Of a stretch of 64,000 nt of DNA, positions 17,068 to 28,000 are shown piece by piece (the first letter of the stretch is position 1; the number at the start of each line of letters is the position of its first letter). The notes below the pieces were generated by a model, which was not told the origin of the DNA, did no database searches, and was given only the letters and a program-made list of their open reading frames with translations. The translations under genes and the position numbers were made by a program. Location of the stretch: positions 248,001-312,000 of the forward strand of contig NZ_DRFV01000008.1 in assembly GCF_011050365.1 (NCBI RefSeq), read 5' to 3'. The DNA comes from Pseudohongiella sp. (GTDB lineage: Bacteria; Pseudomonadota; Gammaproteobacteria; Pseudomonadales; Pseudohongiellaceae).

Positions 17068-18257
17068 CAGGCACTCACCTCGTCTTTGACAACAGTCAGG
17101 TAGGTGGTCAGCGCTTCCATGTAACGTGGCACCGGCAACAGAAAAGCGTCGTGGCCCTGGTCGGCTTCGATCTCCAGGTAACTGACCTGTTTACCGGCAG
17201 CCAGCAGCGCGGTGACGATCTCCCGGGTACGCTCGGGTGGGAAGCGCCAGTCCGTGCTGAACGACATCAACAGAAACCGACAGTCGCTGTTGGCAAAGGC
17301 TTTGCCAAGGTCGCCGTCATAATCGACGGTGGGGTCAAAATAATCCAGCGCCTTGGTCATCAGCAGATAGGTGTTGGCGTCAAACGTTTCCGAGAAACGT
17401 TCTCCCTGATAATGCAGGTAGCTCTCAACCTGAAAGTCGACATCAAAGCCAAAGCTCAGCTTGCCGGCTCTCAGGTCGCGCCCCAGGTTCAGTGATACCT
17501 GCTTCAGCTCATCAGACACCTTGCCGAATTTCTCACGCATGGCGCTGTCGGACAGATAAGTGATATGCCCCACCATACGCGCCAGCATCAGGCCTTTTTT
17601 CGGCAGTACTTCATGCTCGCGGTATCGGCCGGCGTGAAAGTCCGGGTCGGCGGTAATGGACTGGCGCGCCACCTCGTTGAAGGCGATATTCTGCGCCGAC
17701 AATTTTGGCGCCACCGCCAGCATGATGGCGTGACGCACACGTTCGGGGTAACTGATGGACCAGCGCATGACCTGCATGCCGCCGAGACTGCCGCCGACGA
17801 CGGCGGCCCACTGTTGAATGCCCAGTCGGTCTGCCAGACGCGCCTGACTGTTGACCCAGTCGCGCACTGTGACTACCGGGAAGTCCGGGCCGTACCAGGT
17901 GCCGGTGTCGGGGTTGATTGACGCCGGGCCGGTGCTGCCGGCGCAGCCGCCGAGATTGTTCAGGGAAACTACAAAAAAATGATTGGTGTCGATGGGTTTT
18001 CCCGGCCCGATGCACACATCCCACCAGCCGGGTTTTTTGTCGTCCATGCTGTGATAGCCGGCCGCGTGGTGATCACCGCTCAGCGCATGACAAATCAGAA
18101 TGGCATTGGACTGGTCTGCGTTCAGAGTGCCGTAGGTCTCCACGATCAGGTCATAGGCCTTCAGCACCTTGCCGCTGCGCAGCGTCAGTGGTTCCTCGAA
18201 GCGGTAAAGCTCGGGGGTGACGATGCCAACGGAGTTTTCCGGAAGGACGTCGGGCAT
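17067..18257 (-). CDS. metX: homoserine O-acyltransferase MetX
   Basis: This 396-residue alpha/beta-hydrolase-fold enzyme transfers an acyl group (acetyl or succinyl) to homoserine, committing it to methionine synthesis. The nucleophile elbow is [12 protein letters not shown], the oxyanion region [15 protein letters not shown], and the catalytic Asp/His are in [12 protein letters not shown] and [12 protein letters not shown]. Pairing with MetW suggests the MetW-dependent type; succinyl use is plausible but not decidable by eye. The start at 18257 ([13 protein letters not shown]) lies one base after the YggT stop; the longer frame would overlap YggT. Confidence 0.95.
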   Translation of the reverse strand: MPDVLPENSVGIVTPELYRFEEPLTLRSGKVLKAYDLIVETYGTLNADQSNAILICHALSGDHHAAGYHSMDDKKPGWWDVCIGPGKPIDTNHFFVVSLNNLGGCAGSTGPASINPDTGTWYGPDFPVVTVRDWVNSQARLADRLGIQQWAAVVGGSLGGMQVMRWSISYPERVRHAIMLAVAPKLSAQNIAFNEVARQSITADPDFHAGRYREHEVLPKKGLMLARMVGHITYLSDSAMREKFGKVSDELKQVSLNLGRDLRAGKLSFGFDVDFQVESYLHYQGERFSETFDANTYLLMTKALDYFDPTVDYDGDLGKAFANSDCRFLLMSFSTDWRFPPERTREIVTALLAAGKQVSYLEIEADQGHDAFLLPVPRYMEALTTYLTVVKDEVSA

Positions 18258-18258
18258 A

Positions 18259-18837
18259 TTACAGACCTGGGACAAACACGGGGTTGGCGTTAACCGGCGC
18301 AATCAGCACGATTCGTATAATCTGCAGACTCAGGAAAACAAAAATGGGCGACAGATCCAGCCCCCCCATCGCAGGCAACAGGCGTCGGAAAGGCGCCATG
18401 ATCGGCTCCACCAGTTGCCGCACCAGTACCAGTGCCGGGTGCGCACTGAAAGGAGCAATGAAGCTGGCAACGATGGAGATAAGCAGTCCCCAAAAATAGA
18501 TATTCAGGACAAAACTCAACAGCCCCACCAGGGCCCAGGTCAGGATCAGCCCGGGGCCAGGCAGGGAAATGCCGGCCAGTAATATAAGCGCACTGATCAT
18601 GGCACACTGCACCAGGATGGCGAATACCAGCGACGAGAAATCAATGCCGCGAAAGCCGGGAATAAATTTGCGGAAAATCTGTACGCCGGGGTCGGTGGCA
18701 CGCACGATCATTTGTGTAATGGGGTTGTAAAAGTCGGCGCGCGACAACTGCAGCAAAAAGCGCAACAGGATTGCCAGCAAATACAGCGAGCCCAGAGTGG
18801 TAATCAGTAAGGTGCCGATACTGCCAAGTGAGTTCAT
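18259..18837 (-). CDS. YggT family integral membrane protein
   Basis: This 192-residue membrane protein has two copies of the YggT repeat. Each copy has hydrophobic helices followed by a short conserved turn: [19 protein letters not shown] in the first half and [20 protein letters not shown] in the second. The family is linked to osmotic or potassium-related stress and to cell-division membranes in some bacteria, but the exact role is unknown. The position between proC and metX is the usual one in this group. Start at 18837 ([11 protein letters not shown]) is chosen because the N-terminal extension would run into proC. Confidence 0.92.
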   Translation of the reverse strand: MNSLGSIGTLLITTLGSLYLLAILLRFLLQLSRADFYNPITQMIVRATDPGVQIFRKFIPGFRGIDFSSLVFAILVQCAMISALILLAGISLPGPGLILTWALVGLLSFVLNIYFWGLLISIVASFIAPFSAHPALVLVRQLVEPIMAPFRRLLPAMGGLDLSPIFVFLSLQIIRIVLIAPVNANPVFVPGL

Positions 18838-18859
18838 AGTGAGGTCTCTTGCTGTCGAA

Positions 18860-19669
18860 TTATTTGGCCAGCTCGGCAGCACGTTGCTGCGCCGCGAGCA
18901 TAGCTTTGGCTACGGTGGATTCAAAACCCTGGTTGGCAAATGACAGCAGGGCCTGCTCTGTGGTGCCACCCGGTGAGGTGACCCTGCGTCGCAGTTCATC
19001 GGGCGCGACATCACTGGAGGCGGCCAGTTTGCCGGCGCCCAGTGCGGTCTGAATACTGAGTTGGCGTGCCACTTCGGGCGTCAGGCCCATGGCCACTGCA
19101 GCTTTCTCCATGGCTTCCATCATCAGGAAGTAGTACGCCGGGCCGCTGCCTGACAGCGCGGTCACGGTATCAATGTCCTTTTCTGCCTGCAACCAGCAGG
19201 CAATGCCGACGGCAGTCATGATGTCGCCGGCCAGTGTTTTATGGTCGGCGCTGCAATTGTTATTGGCGAACAGTCCGGTGGCACCCTCGCCCACCAGAGA
19301 CGGCGTATTGGGCATGCAGCGCACGATGGCCCGCTCAGCTCCCAGCCATTGCGCCAGGGATGACACCGGAATGCCGGCGGCGATGGAGATGATCAGGCAG
19401 TCGGCTTTGGCGATCAAAGGCTTGAGGGCAGTGCATACGGTGGCCATCACCTGCGGTTTGACAGCAACGATGATCACGTCAGCAACAGCCGCAATGCTGG
19501 CGGTGTCTCCGGTGCGGATACCGCACTCTGATTGCAGGGCCTGCAGCTTGTCACTGTCGATATCGCTGGCGTGGATATGGTCGGCGGCAACGCCTTTGGC
19601 CAACAGCCCGCGAATCAGGCTATTGGCCATATTGCCGGCACCGATAAATGCGATCTGGCGGTTATTCAA
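18860..19669 (-). CDS. proC: pyrroline-5-carboxylate reductase
   Basis: This 269-residue enzyme reduces pyrroline-5-carboxylate to proline with NAD(P)H. The Rossmann motif FIGAGNMANSLIRGLL is at the N-terminus, with VAVKPQVM and CMPNTPSLVGEGATG in the coenzyme domain. The C-terminal signature TALSGSGPAYYFLMMEAM and VTSPGGTTEQALL is clear. The likely start is TTG at 19669, because AGGAG lies seven bases upstream and the next in-frame ATG lies 51 bases further out with no ribosome site. The usual upstream neighbour yggS is absent. Confidence 0.94.
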   Translation of the reverse strand: MNNRQIAFIGAGNMANSLIRGLLAKGVAADHIHASDIDSDKLQALQSECGIRTGDTASIAAVADVIIVAVKPQVMATVCTALKPLIAKADCLIISIAAGIPVSSLAQWLGAERAIVRCMPNTPSLVGEGATGLFANNNCSADHKTLAGDIMTAVGIACWLQAEKDIDTVTALSGSGPAYYFLMMEAMEKAAVAMGLTPEVARQLSIQTALGAGKLAASSDVAPDELRRRVTSPGGTTEQALLSFANQGFESTVAKAMLAAQQRAAELAK

Positions 19670-19753
19670 GGTATGCTCCTGCCGTGTGTCCTGTTGCAAA
19701 GCCGGTATTCTAACCCACACGGCTTCAGCTTGCAGCTAAAGCGCGGTTGCCGC

Positions 19754-20797
19754 TCAGCGATTGAAGTCCTGGCTGAACGTAGACCAGAAGCTGATAAACA
19801 GGGCGGCAATCAAAGGCCCGATAACAAAGCCATTGATCCCCAGCAGACTGATACCGCCGAGTGTGGAAAACAGCACGATATAGTCGGGCAGTTTGGTGTC
19901 GCGTCCCACCAGAATGGGGCGCAGTACGTTGTCTGCCAGGCCGATGATGATGGCGCCGTAAGCAACCAGAATCGAGCCCTGCATGACATTGCCGGTGGCA
20001 AACAGGTAGATGGCTACCGGCACCCACACCAGGGCAGCGCCGACCGCAGGCACCAGCGAGAGAAAGGCCATGACTACTGCCCACAGTACCGGGGCGGTAA
20101 TGCCCAGCGCCCAGAATATGAACCCGCCCAGTGCGCCCTGCACCATTGCTACCACCAGATTGCCTTTGACCGTGGCGCGCACCACTTCGGTGAACTTGCG
20201 AAACAGAAGTTGTCGGCGGTCGTCCTCGAGGGGCACCGCGGCGCCCAGCCAGCCCATCATTTTGTCGCCATCGCGGAGCAGGAAAAACGTCAGATACAGC
20301 ATCAGGGCCAGGCCGACAGTAAAGCTGACGGTATTGCGTCCGAAGCTGAGTGCTTCCTGCGATAACAGGCGGCTCAGAGTGATGGCGGAATCAGACAGGT
20401 ATGAACGCACATTGGACATGTCGATGCCAAGGCGATCGAGCACATCCGGGATGATGGGCACCGCGCTGCCGATGCGCTCGAAGAATTGAGCGGGTTCGAT
20501 CTGCTGGCTTTCGATCAGGTCGTAAAGCTGAGCGCCTTCCGCGACAAACGCGAAGGCAATAATCGTCACCGGAATGACCACCAGAATAATGCCGGCAAGC
20601 AGTGTCAGCAAAGCTGACAGTGAATTCTTGCCATTGAGTCTATGCCGCAGTTTGCCTTGCAGGGGATAGAACAGCAGCGCCATCACACAGGCCCAGAAAA
20701 TGGAACTCCAGAACGGCTGCAGTATGGTCAGAAAGGCCAGGGTGATCAGTCCCAGAACGATGATAAAGGCTCTGTTTTCGACGGATTGACGTGACAC
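19754..20797 (-). CDS. AI-2E family transporter (PerM/YdiK type)
   Basis: This 347-residue inner-membrane protein has about eight hydrophobic segments and the family pattern, including the SIFWACVMALLFYPLQGKL start, PAVGAALVWVPVAIYLF and the C-terminal LADNVLRPILVGRDTKLPDY. Members are named after the autoinducer-2 exporter TqsA but mostly have unknown substrates, and some act as Na+/H+ antiporters. No quorum-sensing gene is nearby. It lies 84 bases upstream of the proC start region on the same strand but is probably a separate unit. Confidence 0.88.
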   Translation of the reverse strand: MSRQSVENRAFIIVLGLITLAFLTILQPFWSSIFWACVMALLFYPLQGKLRHRLNGKNSLSALLTLLAGIILVVIPVTIIAFAFVAEGAQLYDLIESQQIEPAQFFERIGSAVPIIPDVLDRLGIDMSNVRSYLSDSAITLSRLLSQEALSFGRNTVSFTVGLALMLYLTFFLLRDGDKMMGWLGAAVPLEDDRRQLLFRKFTEVVRATVKGNLVVAMVQGALGGFIFWALGITAPVLWAVVMAFLSLVPAVGAALVWVPVAIYLFATGNVMQGSILVAYGAIIIGLADNVLRPILVGRDTKLPDYIVLFSTLGGISLLGINGFVIGPLIAALFISFWSTFSQDFNR

Positions 20798-20843
20798 GGG
20801 CAGTACTCCTGGCTTTTGTCAGTGATTTACCGGTTGCGCCGGA

Positions 20844-22436
20844 TCAGCTAGCTGAGCGACGCAGCATCCGCCAAAGCTCAATGATACGTGGCGGTTGACC
20901 GGATCGCAGAATGCCCTGCCGGAACACCCGTCCGGAAAGCCAGAGCACGGCGGCAGTGCTGATCACCAGCACCACGGTGGTGCCGACAATATCAAACATC
21001 GGTGGTTGCGCGGCGGCCCGGTTCATCATGGTAAACGGTGTGAACAGCGGAATCCATGACATCACACGCGCCAGTGTGCCATTGGGGTCCTGGGCGATAA
21101 AGCTCATGGTGAGAATGGGTACCACGAGAACAGCCATCAATGGCATCATCAGGCTCTGGGCTTCCTTCAGTGTGTTGCACAGACTGCCGATGGCCAGGAA
21201 GATGCCCGCGTACAAGGCATAACAACACAGGTAGTAGAAGATAAAGTAAGGGATCAGGTCGGAGCTTAACAGGACGTCCAGAATCTGCACGATCATGGCA
21301 GTTTCAACTGTCTGGTAAAGCCGGATGAACACAAAAAACGAGCCGATCCATGCCAGTATCGTGGTAATACCGGTGATACCAATGCCCAGTAGTTTACCCA
21401 TCATCAATTCGCCGGGCGTCACCGATGCCAGCAGCACTTCAATAATGCGATTGGATTTTTCTTCGATGGTATTGCTTAACAGGTACTGCACACTCTGCAT
21501 CAGGGAAATGAAAATCAGATACACAAAGCCCATCGGAGCCCATTGCCGGAAAGTGTCGGCCAGGCTCACAGCTTCCTCGCCGGCGGCCTTGCCGGGGTCC
21601 AGCCGGCTGAGCGGCAGGCGGGTGCGTTGCACGTTGCGCACGGCCGCAATATCTATACCCTGGCTGGCATACTCCTGCTGCCGGATGGCACTGTTGATAC
21701 TGTTCTGGATAGCACCGGATAATCGTGTGTCGGTAAGATTGCCAGCCCAGTACTGTACGCCACGGGGGCCGCTGTCCGGCGCCATCAGGCCCTGAATAGT
21801 GGCGGGTCGCACAATATCCTGGTCAACGTCTGCCGGAATCAGTATCAGTGCGAAAAGGCTGACCTGATCGCCTGCCACGTCAATGCGGCGCTCGCCATTG
21901 AGGTAGGGACGCAATTGTCCGACCACGGTTTGCGCATCTGCATCCGGATTGACGCCGGGTGGCAGTGGTGCGGCAACAAACTGTGGCCGCGGCTCGGTAA
22001 ACTCGGGTGCATCGTCGCGCAGGTAGGGTTGCGCCATGGTGAGGGCGTAGTCCAGGCCGCCACTGGCAAGCCACTCGTCCAGTGCTGCAACTTCGTCGTT
22101 GTCGAAATTATCCAGCAGCTGATTAAGCTGCGCGGCGGGTTCGGCGCGGATGCTGGCAGCATCGACATCAACGCGGTTTTCCTGCAGGTAGCGCATGAAA
22201 TCGAGCATCACACGCCGCTGGTGTTCTCGCCGGATGGCAGTTTCCACCGCCGCTGCATACTCGCCGGATTGATCTATGAGCAGGTAATAGCGCGTCGGTG
22301 TGGCAGTAGCCAGGCGGCTGGAGACATGGAAAATCAGAAAGAAGACAATAGGCACCAACAGCACGCCGATCCAGAAACCCTTGGTTTTGACGTTCTCCAT
22401 GTATTCGCGCCAGGCGATCAGCAGCGTAACTCTCAT
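20844..22436 (-). CDS. ABC-2 type exporter permease (NatB-like)
   Basis: This 530-residue permease has an N-terminal transmembrane helix (residues about 17-37, ending FFLIFHVSS), a large extracytoplasmic domain of roughly 280 residues, and five or six C-terminal helices starting near residue 330 with MGFVYLIFISLMQSVQYLLSNTI. EEKSNRIIEVLLASVTPGELMMGKLLG is the conserved coupling region of the NatB/YhaP group, which exports sodium or other substrates. It starts at 22436, just 10 bases after the ATPase stop. The longer frame upstream would overlap the ATPase gene and lacks sense. Substrate unknown. Confidence 0.88.
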   Translation of the reverse strand: MRVTLLIAWREYMENVKTKGFWIGVLLVPIVFFLIFHVSSRLATATPTRYYLLIDQSGEYAAAVETAIRREHQRRVMLDFMRYLQENRVDVDAASIRAEPAAQLNQLLDNFDNDEVAALDEWLASGGLDYALTMAQPYLRDDAPEFTEPRPQFVAAPLPPGVNPDADAQTVVGQLRPYLNGERRIDVAGDQVSLFALILIPADVDQDIVRPATIQGLMAPDSGPRGVQYWAGNLTDTRLSGAIQNSINSAIRQQEYASQGIDIAAVRNVQRTRLPLSRLDPGKAAGEEAVSLADTFRQWAPMGFVYLIFISLMQSVQYLLSNTIEEKSNRIIEVLLASVTPGELMMGKLLGIGITGITTILAWIGSFFVFIRLYQTVETAMIVQILDVLLSSDLIPYFIFYYLCCYALYAGIFLAIGSLCNTLKEAQSLMMPLMAVLVVPILTMSFIAQDPNGTLARVMSWIPLFTPFTMMNRAAAQPPMFDIVGTTVVLVISTAAVLWLSGRVFRQGILRSGQPPRIIELWRMLRRSAS

Positions 22437-22446
22437 CAGGAAGCTC

Positions 22447-23400
22447 TCATCTGAAATTGTGTTCCCGTGCGTCCTGTCCGACCAGATGGACAAACACATC
22501 ATGCAGGCTGGCCTGGGTGAAATCGAAACGGCTGAGTGATACACCACTTTCGAAGCAGTGTTGCAGAATCAGCTGCGGGTCGGTCTGTTCTTTGACATAA
22601 AGCTCCCACTGTCGCGTGCCGGGAAGGCGGGACTCATCATCTACCGCGTGCTCCTGTACCGATAACACGCCGTTAAGACAGCGAATCGGACTGATGTCGT
22701 CACGCGTCTCCAGCACAATCCGGCGCGGGATGATGGCGCGCGCCTCGTCAACGGTGCCGTCAAAAACCTTGCTACCCTGGGTAATCAATAACAGGCGCTC
22801 GCACAGACGTTCGGCGTGTTGCATGACATGGGTTGAAAAAATGACCGTTTGACCGTTTGCCGACAGGTCCCGTATCAGTTGTTCCAGTACTTCCTGATTA
22901 ACCGGGTCGAGCCCGGAAAAAGGTTCGTCCAGGATAACCAGTTCCGGCTCGTGGGCAATCGATGACAGCACCTGAACTTTCTGGCCCATACCTTTGGAGA
23001 GGGATTCGACGCTGGCATTGGCAAAATCGCTGAGGCCGTATTTAGCCAGCAGTGCAAAAGCCTTGTCTTTGGCCTCGCGTCGACCCATGCCTTTCAGTGT
23101 CGCGAAGTAGGCGATGATGGCCCACACCTTCATCTTTTTATACAGGCCTTTTTCTTCCGGCAGGTAGCCGATACGATCGCGCACGCTCATGGCAGAGGTG
23201 GCGCCCAGCACCTGAATCTGGCCTTCGTCAGGACGGAGGATATCCAGAATCATGCGAATGGTGGTGGTTTTGCCGGCGCCATTGGGCCCCAGAAACCCGT
23301 AAACGGAACCTTGCGGAATGCTGATATTGATCTTGTTGACGGCAGTGAAATCGCCGTAACGTTTGGTGACGTCAGTCAGTTCCAGTACTGGTGTGCTCAT
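22447..23400 (-). CDS. ABC transporter ATP-binding protein (NatA-like)
   Basis: This 317-residue ATPase powers the permease encoded next to it. The Walker A motif GPNGAGKTTTIRM, the signature LSKGMGQKVQ (a variant of LSGGQ), Walker B ELVILDEPFSGLD and the H-loop FSTHVMQHAERL are all present. The C-terminal region after residue 210 has a short accessory domain that is common in ABC-2 exporters. It is first in the two-gene operon and precedes the permease by 10 bases. A 165-base spacer containing a strong hairpin separates it from gltD. Confidence 0.94.
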   Translation of the reverse strand: MSTPVLELTDVTKRYGDFTAVNKINISIPQGSVYGFLGPNGAGKTTTIRMILDILRPDEGQIQVLGATSAMSVRDRIGYLPEEKGLYKKMKVWAIIAYFATLKGMGRREAKDKAFALLAKYGLSDFANASVESLSKGMGQKVQVLSSIAHEPELVILDEPFSGLDPVNQEVLEQLIRDLSANGQTVIFSTHVMQHAERLCERLLLITQGSKVFDGTVDEARAIIPRRIVLETRDDISPIRCLNGVLSVQEHAVDDESRLPGTRQWELYVKEQTDPQLILQHCFESGVSLSRFDFTQASLHDVFVHLVGQDAREHNFR

Positions 23401-23510
23401 CCTGCAAATCCGCCTTCATGGATCCGCTTGAATGACTGGATCCGGTGTTTCAGGGAGTGTAGCACAGCGATCGTGGCAGTGTTCTGACGCTGCCTTTTGG
23501 TCTGATCATC

Positions 23511-23553
23511 GCCGGACAGGCCTCAGGCGTATTAAGCCTGAGGCCTGTCCGGC
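23511..23553 (-). terminator. perfect 18-bp hairpin downstream of gltD, no U-tract
   Basis: GCCGGACAGGCCTCAGGC at 23511-23528 is exactly reverse-complementary to 23536-23553, leaving a 7-base loop. It lies 12 bases after the gltD stop on the reverse strand. No T-rich run follows on that strand, so it may act as a 3' stabilising hairpin or weak terminator rather than a standard intrinsic one. The same perfect geometry could also bind a protein. Confidence 0.55.
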
Positions 23554-23565
23554 AGTCATGCGGGC

Positions 23566-25002
23566 CTAGGCGCCCAGGTATGTGTTGATGGCATCGGCCA
23601 CCAGACGGCCTTCGTCAATTGCGCGGACCACCAGCGATTGCCCACGTCGGCAATCACCGGCAACAAAGACTTTCGGGTGGTTGGTACGGAAGTCCTTGTA
23701 CTCCGCCTTGTAGTTGGAGCGTTGATCCAGCTCCAGCCCCAGCGGATTGCTGACATAGTGTTCCGGCCCCAGGAAACCCATGGACAACAGAATCAGATCG
23801 GCTTCCCAGAACTTGGTAGAACCGGGAACTTCCTTGAAGTTACCGTCCACTTCCACGGTGTTGATACCCAGCAGCTTGCCATGCTCATCGCGTACAAATT
23901 CCTTGCCGCTGATCGAGTACACGCGCGGGTCGTTGCCGTCGCGATGTGCTGCCTCTTCGTGGCCATAATCAACACGATGGATTTTTGGCCACAGCGGCCA
24001 GGGGTTATCACCCGGGCGTTCACGCGGAGGCTTGGGCATAATTTCAAAGTTGACCAACGACTTGCAGCCGTGGCGCAGTGAAGTGCCAATGCAGTCGGTG
24101 CCGGTGTCACCGCCACCAATGACAATGACGTTTTTGTCTTTGGCATTGATGTACTGACCGTCTTTCAGTTCAGAGTCCAGCAGGCTCTTGGTATTGGCGG
24201 TGAGGAACTCCATCGCGAAATGCACACCGGGGCCTTCGCGGCCGGGGATGCCCAGGTCGCGTGCCGTTGTCGCGCCGGTAGCCAGACACATGGCGTCGAC
24301 CTGGCCCAGTAATTCGTCCGCAGGCATGGCGTTGACACTTTTGCCGCCGACATCAACGCCGGTGACAAATTTGACGCCTTCTGCTTCCAGCAGTTTAACG
24401 CGGCGATCGACCACATCCTTTTCCAGCTTCATGTTCGGGATGCCATACATCAGCAGGCCGCCGATGCGATCAGCGCGCTCATAAACGGTCACTTCGTGAC
24501 CGGCCTGATTCAACTGCGCCGCCGCTGCCAGACCGGCAGGGCCGGAGCCGATGACAGCCACTTTTTTGCCGGACCGCAGGGTTGGCACGTTGGCCTGCAC
24601 CCAGCCATTCTCGAAACCTTTGTCGATGATGGCATTTTCAATGTTCTTGATGGTCACCGCAGGTTCGTTGATGCCCAGTACACAGGAGCCTTCACAGGGT
24701 GCCGGACACACGCGGCCGGTGAACTCGGGAAAGTTGTTGGTCTTGTGCAGGCGGTCGAGCGCGTCGCGCCACTGGCCTTTGTAAACCAGGTCGTTCCACT
24801 CGGGAATCAGGTTGTAAACCGGGCAGCCATTGTCAGACTGGCAAAACGGAACGCCGCAATCCATGCAACGCGCGCCCTGGGTAGCCAGGTGTTTCTCGTC
24901 GTGTTCGGTGTAGATTTCCTTGTAATCAAGGAGTCGCTCTGCCGGCGCCCGATATGGTTCAGTCTTGCGCTCAAATTCTTTAAAACCCGTTGGTTTGCCC
25001 AT
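23566..25002 (-). CDS. gltD: glutamate synthase small subunit GltD
   Basis: This 478-residue flavoprotein is the NADPH-oxidising beta subunit of glutamate synthase and passes electrons to GltB. The N-terminal Fe-S ligands are in [16 protein letters not shown] and [14 protein letters not shown] and NADPH Rossmann motifs are [17 protein letters not shown] and [15 protein letters not shown]. Length matches E. coli GltD (472). It follows gltB by 93 bases. That gap has no clear terminator, so one gltBD operon is likely. Confidence 0.97.
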   Translation of the reverse strand: MGKPTGFKEFERKTEPYRAPAERLLDYKEIYTEHDEKHLATQGARCMDCGVPFCQSDNGCPVYNLIPEWNDLVYKGQWRDALDRLHKTNNFPEFTGRVCPAPCEGSCVLGINEPAVTIKNIENAIIDKGFENGWVQANVPTLRSGKKVAVIGSGPAGLAAAAQLNQAGHEVTVYERADRIGGLLMYGIPNMKLEKDVVDRRVKLLEAEGVKFVTGVDVGGKSVNAMPADELLGQVDAMCLATGATTARDLGIPGREGPGVHFAMEFLTANTKSLLDSELKDGQYINAKDKNVIVIGGGDTGTDCIGTSLRHGCKSLVNFEIMPKPPRERPGDNPWPLWPKIHRVDYGHEEAAHRDGNDPRVYSISGKEFVRDEHGKLLGINTVEVDGNFKEVPGSTKFWEADLILLSMGFLGPEHYVSNPLGLELDQRSNYKAEYKDFRTNHPKVFVAGDCRRGQSLVVRAIDEGRLVADAINTYLGA

Positions 25003-25095
25003 GTCTTAACCTATTCTTCGAAATTTATATCCCGGCTGGCTGTTGTCAAACGGCCGCGCCCAATGGTCTCTATCGCCAGTGTGGCCAACCGCCTG

Positions 25096-28000
25096 CTACA
25101 CCGCGACCGCCTGTTCTTTTGCCGCCATTTCCGCCAGCACGCGTTTGTAATCGCTGGGCATGACCTTGACGAATTGTTTGATGGCCTGATCCCAGTTATC
25201 CAGAATCTGTTGGGCCACCGCCGATCCGGTGTATTGCAGATGGTTACTGATCAGTGTTTTCAGTTCATCCAGGTCGGCAGCATCGGTGACGCCTTCCAGC
25301 TCGTAGGACTCAGTGTTGCACTGACGCGCAAAGCTCTCGTCCTGGTCCCAGACATAGGCGACGCCGCCGCTCATGCCGGCGCCGAAGTTGCGACCGGTTT
25401 TGCCCAGGATGACCACCCGGCCACCGGTCATGTATTCACAGCCGTGATCGCCGATGCCTTCAACAACCGCAGACGCACCGGAGTTGCGCACCGCAAATCG
25501 CTCGGCAGCAATACCACGGAAGTAGGCTTCACCGCCGGTGGCACCATACAGATTGACGTTACCGGCAATGATGTTGTCTTCGGCCTTGAACGTACTGTTC
25601 TTGGGCGGGTAAACCACAATGCGGCCACCAGACAGACCTTTGCCCACGAAGTCGTTGCAGTCACCTTCCACCGTGATGCTGATGCCTTTGGCAAGCCAGG
25701 CACCCAGGCTCTGGCCTGCAGAGCCGTGCAACTTGATGTTGATGGTGTCGTCAGGCAGCATCTGCTCGCCCCAACGTTTGGCCACTTCGTTGGACAGCAT
25801 GGTGCCGACGACGCGGTTGATGTTGATCACCGGTAATTCGATATTGACCTTCTCGCCCTTTTCCAGCGCTGGCGCGGCCAGTTCAATCAGCTGGTTGTCC
25901 AGTGCCTTGTCCAGGCCGTGGTCCTGCGCGATGGTCTGGTATGTGCCGGTGTTCGGGAACACAGCCTTGGCTGGCGCCAGGATCTTGCTCAGGTCCAGGC
26001 CTTTGGCCTTCCAGTGGTTGATGGCGATGTTGCTTTCCAGCAGATCGACCCGGCCTACCATCTCGTTCAGCGTGCGGATACCCAGTTTGGCCATGATTTC
26101 ACGCAGTTCTTCCGCCACCATGAACAGGTAGTTCACGACGTGCTCGGGCTGGCCCTTGAACTTCTTGCGCAGCGCCGGATCCTGCGTGGCTATTCCTACC
26201 GGACAGGTGTTCAGGTGACACTTGCGCATCATGATGCAGCCCAGCGTGACCAGAGGCGCGGTGGCAAAACCAAACTCTTCGGCACCCAGCAACGCAGCGA
26301 TGGCGACATCACGGCCGGTTTTAAGCTGACCGTCGGTTTGCAGTACCACGCGTGAGCGCAGGTTGTTCATCACCAGCGTCTGGTGGGTCTCGGCCACACC
26401 CAGTTCCCATGGCAGGCCGGCATGCTTGATCGAGGTCAATGGCGAGGCACCGGTGCCGCCGTCATGGCCGGCAATCACCAGGTGATCGGTTTTTGCTTTG
26501 GTGACGCCCGCGGCAACTGTACCAACGCCAATCTCGGACACCAGTTTGACGCTGATGCGCGCCTGACGGTTGGCGTTTTTCAGGTCATGGATCAACTGCG
26601 CCATGTCCTCAATGGAATAGATATCGTGGTGCGGCGGTGGCGAAATCAGACCGACGCCCGGGGTGGAGTGCCGGATGCGGGCAATCTGCTCGTCCACTTT
26701 GCCGCCGGGCAACTCGCCACCTTCACCAGGTTTGGCGCCCTGGGAAATCTTGATCTGGATTTCGTCAGCATTGCTCAGATACCAGATGGTGACGCCGAAA
26801 CGGCCCGATGCCACCTGTTTGATCGCCGAGCGCTTGGAATCGCCATTGGCCATGGGCTGGAAGCGGATCGGATCCTCACCGCCTTCGCCGGTGTTGGATT
26901 TGCCGCCCAGGCGGTTCATGGCCACGGCCAGTGCCTCGTGGCTTTCCTCGGAAATGGAGCCAAAACTCATGGCGCCGGTCGCGAAACGTTTGACGATGTC
27001 CTTGGCAGACTCGACCTCATCCAGCGCAATGGCCGCGGTATCCTTGCGGAAATCCAGCAGGCCGCGCAGCGTACAGGCGCGTGTGGTCTGCTCGTTGGTG
27101 TACTTGGCGAAGACCTTGTAGGCGTCCGGGCTGTTGGTGCGCGCTGCGTTCTGCAGGTTGAAGATTGCACTGGGGTCCCACATGTGGCTGTCGCCACCGT
27201 TGCGCCAGTGGATGTCGCCCGGGTTGTTGAGCACCGGAATACGGTTCTCGTCCTTTTCCGGGAAGCCCAGGCGGTGACGACGCTGGGTCTCTTCAATCAG
27301 TGTGGCGAAATTCACACCCTGCACTCGGCTGGCGGTGCCGACAAAGCAGCGATTGACGATATCGTCGGCCAGGCCCACGGCTTCAAATATCTGTGCGCCC
27401 TTGTAGGAATGCAACGTGGAGATACCCATTTTCGCCATGACCTTGAGCATGCCTTTGGCCACGGCTTTTTTGTAGGCGTACACCACTTTATCTTCGGTGT
27501 TGTAGTCCGTACCCAGCAGGCCGTCGAGCTGTGCCTGCCATACCGCTTCGAAAGCGAGGTAAGGGTTCACTGCGTCTGCGCCGTAGCCAGTCAGCAGGCA
27601 GAAGTGATGAACCTCGCGTGCTTCGCCGGTTTCAACGATCAGGCCAATACGGGTGCGCTCATGGGTTTTGATCAAATGGTGGTGGACCGCGCCGCAGGCG
27701 ATCAGGGCACTGATGGCGGCCCGGTTTTTGCCGATCTTGCGGTCAGACAGCACAATGAAGGCATAACCGTCGGCGATGGCCTGGCTGGCCTCACTGCAGA
27801 TGCGGCTCAGGGAATCCTGGAAGCCCGTGTCAGCATGCACATCGAACGTGATATCGATGACTTTGGTGCGCAGGCCGTTGTAATCCATATTGGCAATGGT
27901 CTGCAGCTGCTTGTTGGACAGAATCGGGTGCTTGAGGCTCAGCCGGTGGGCCTGCTCTTCGCTGGTTTCCAGCAGGTTGCCTTCCGGGCCGATAAAGCAT

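Noticed and set aside
24496-25836. A 446-codon plus-strand frame across gltD and gltB
   Set aside because: It crosses two confident reverse-strand genes and carries no recognisable domain.
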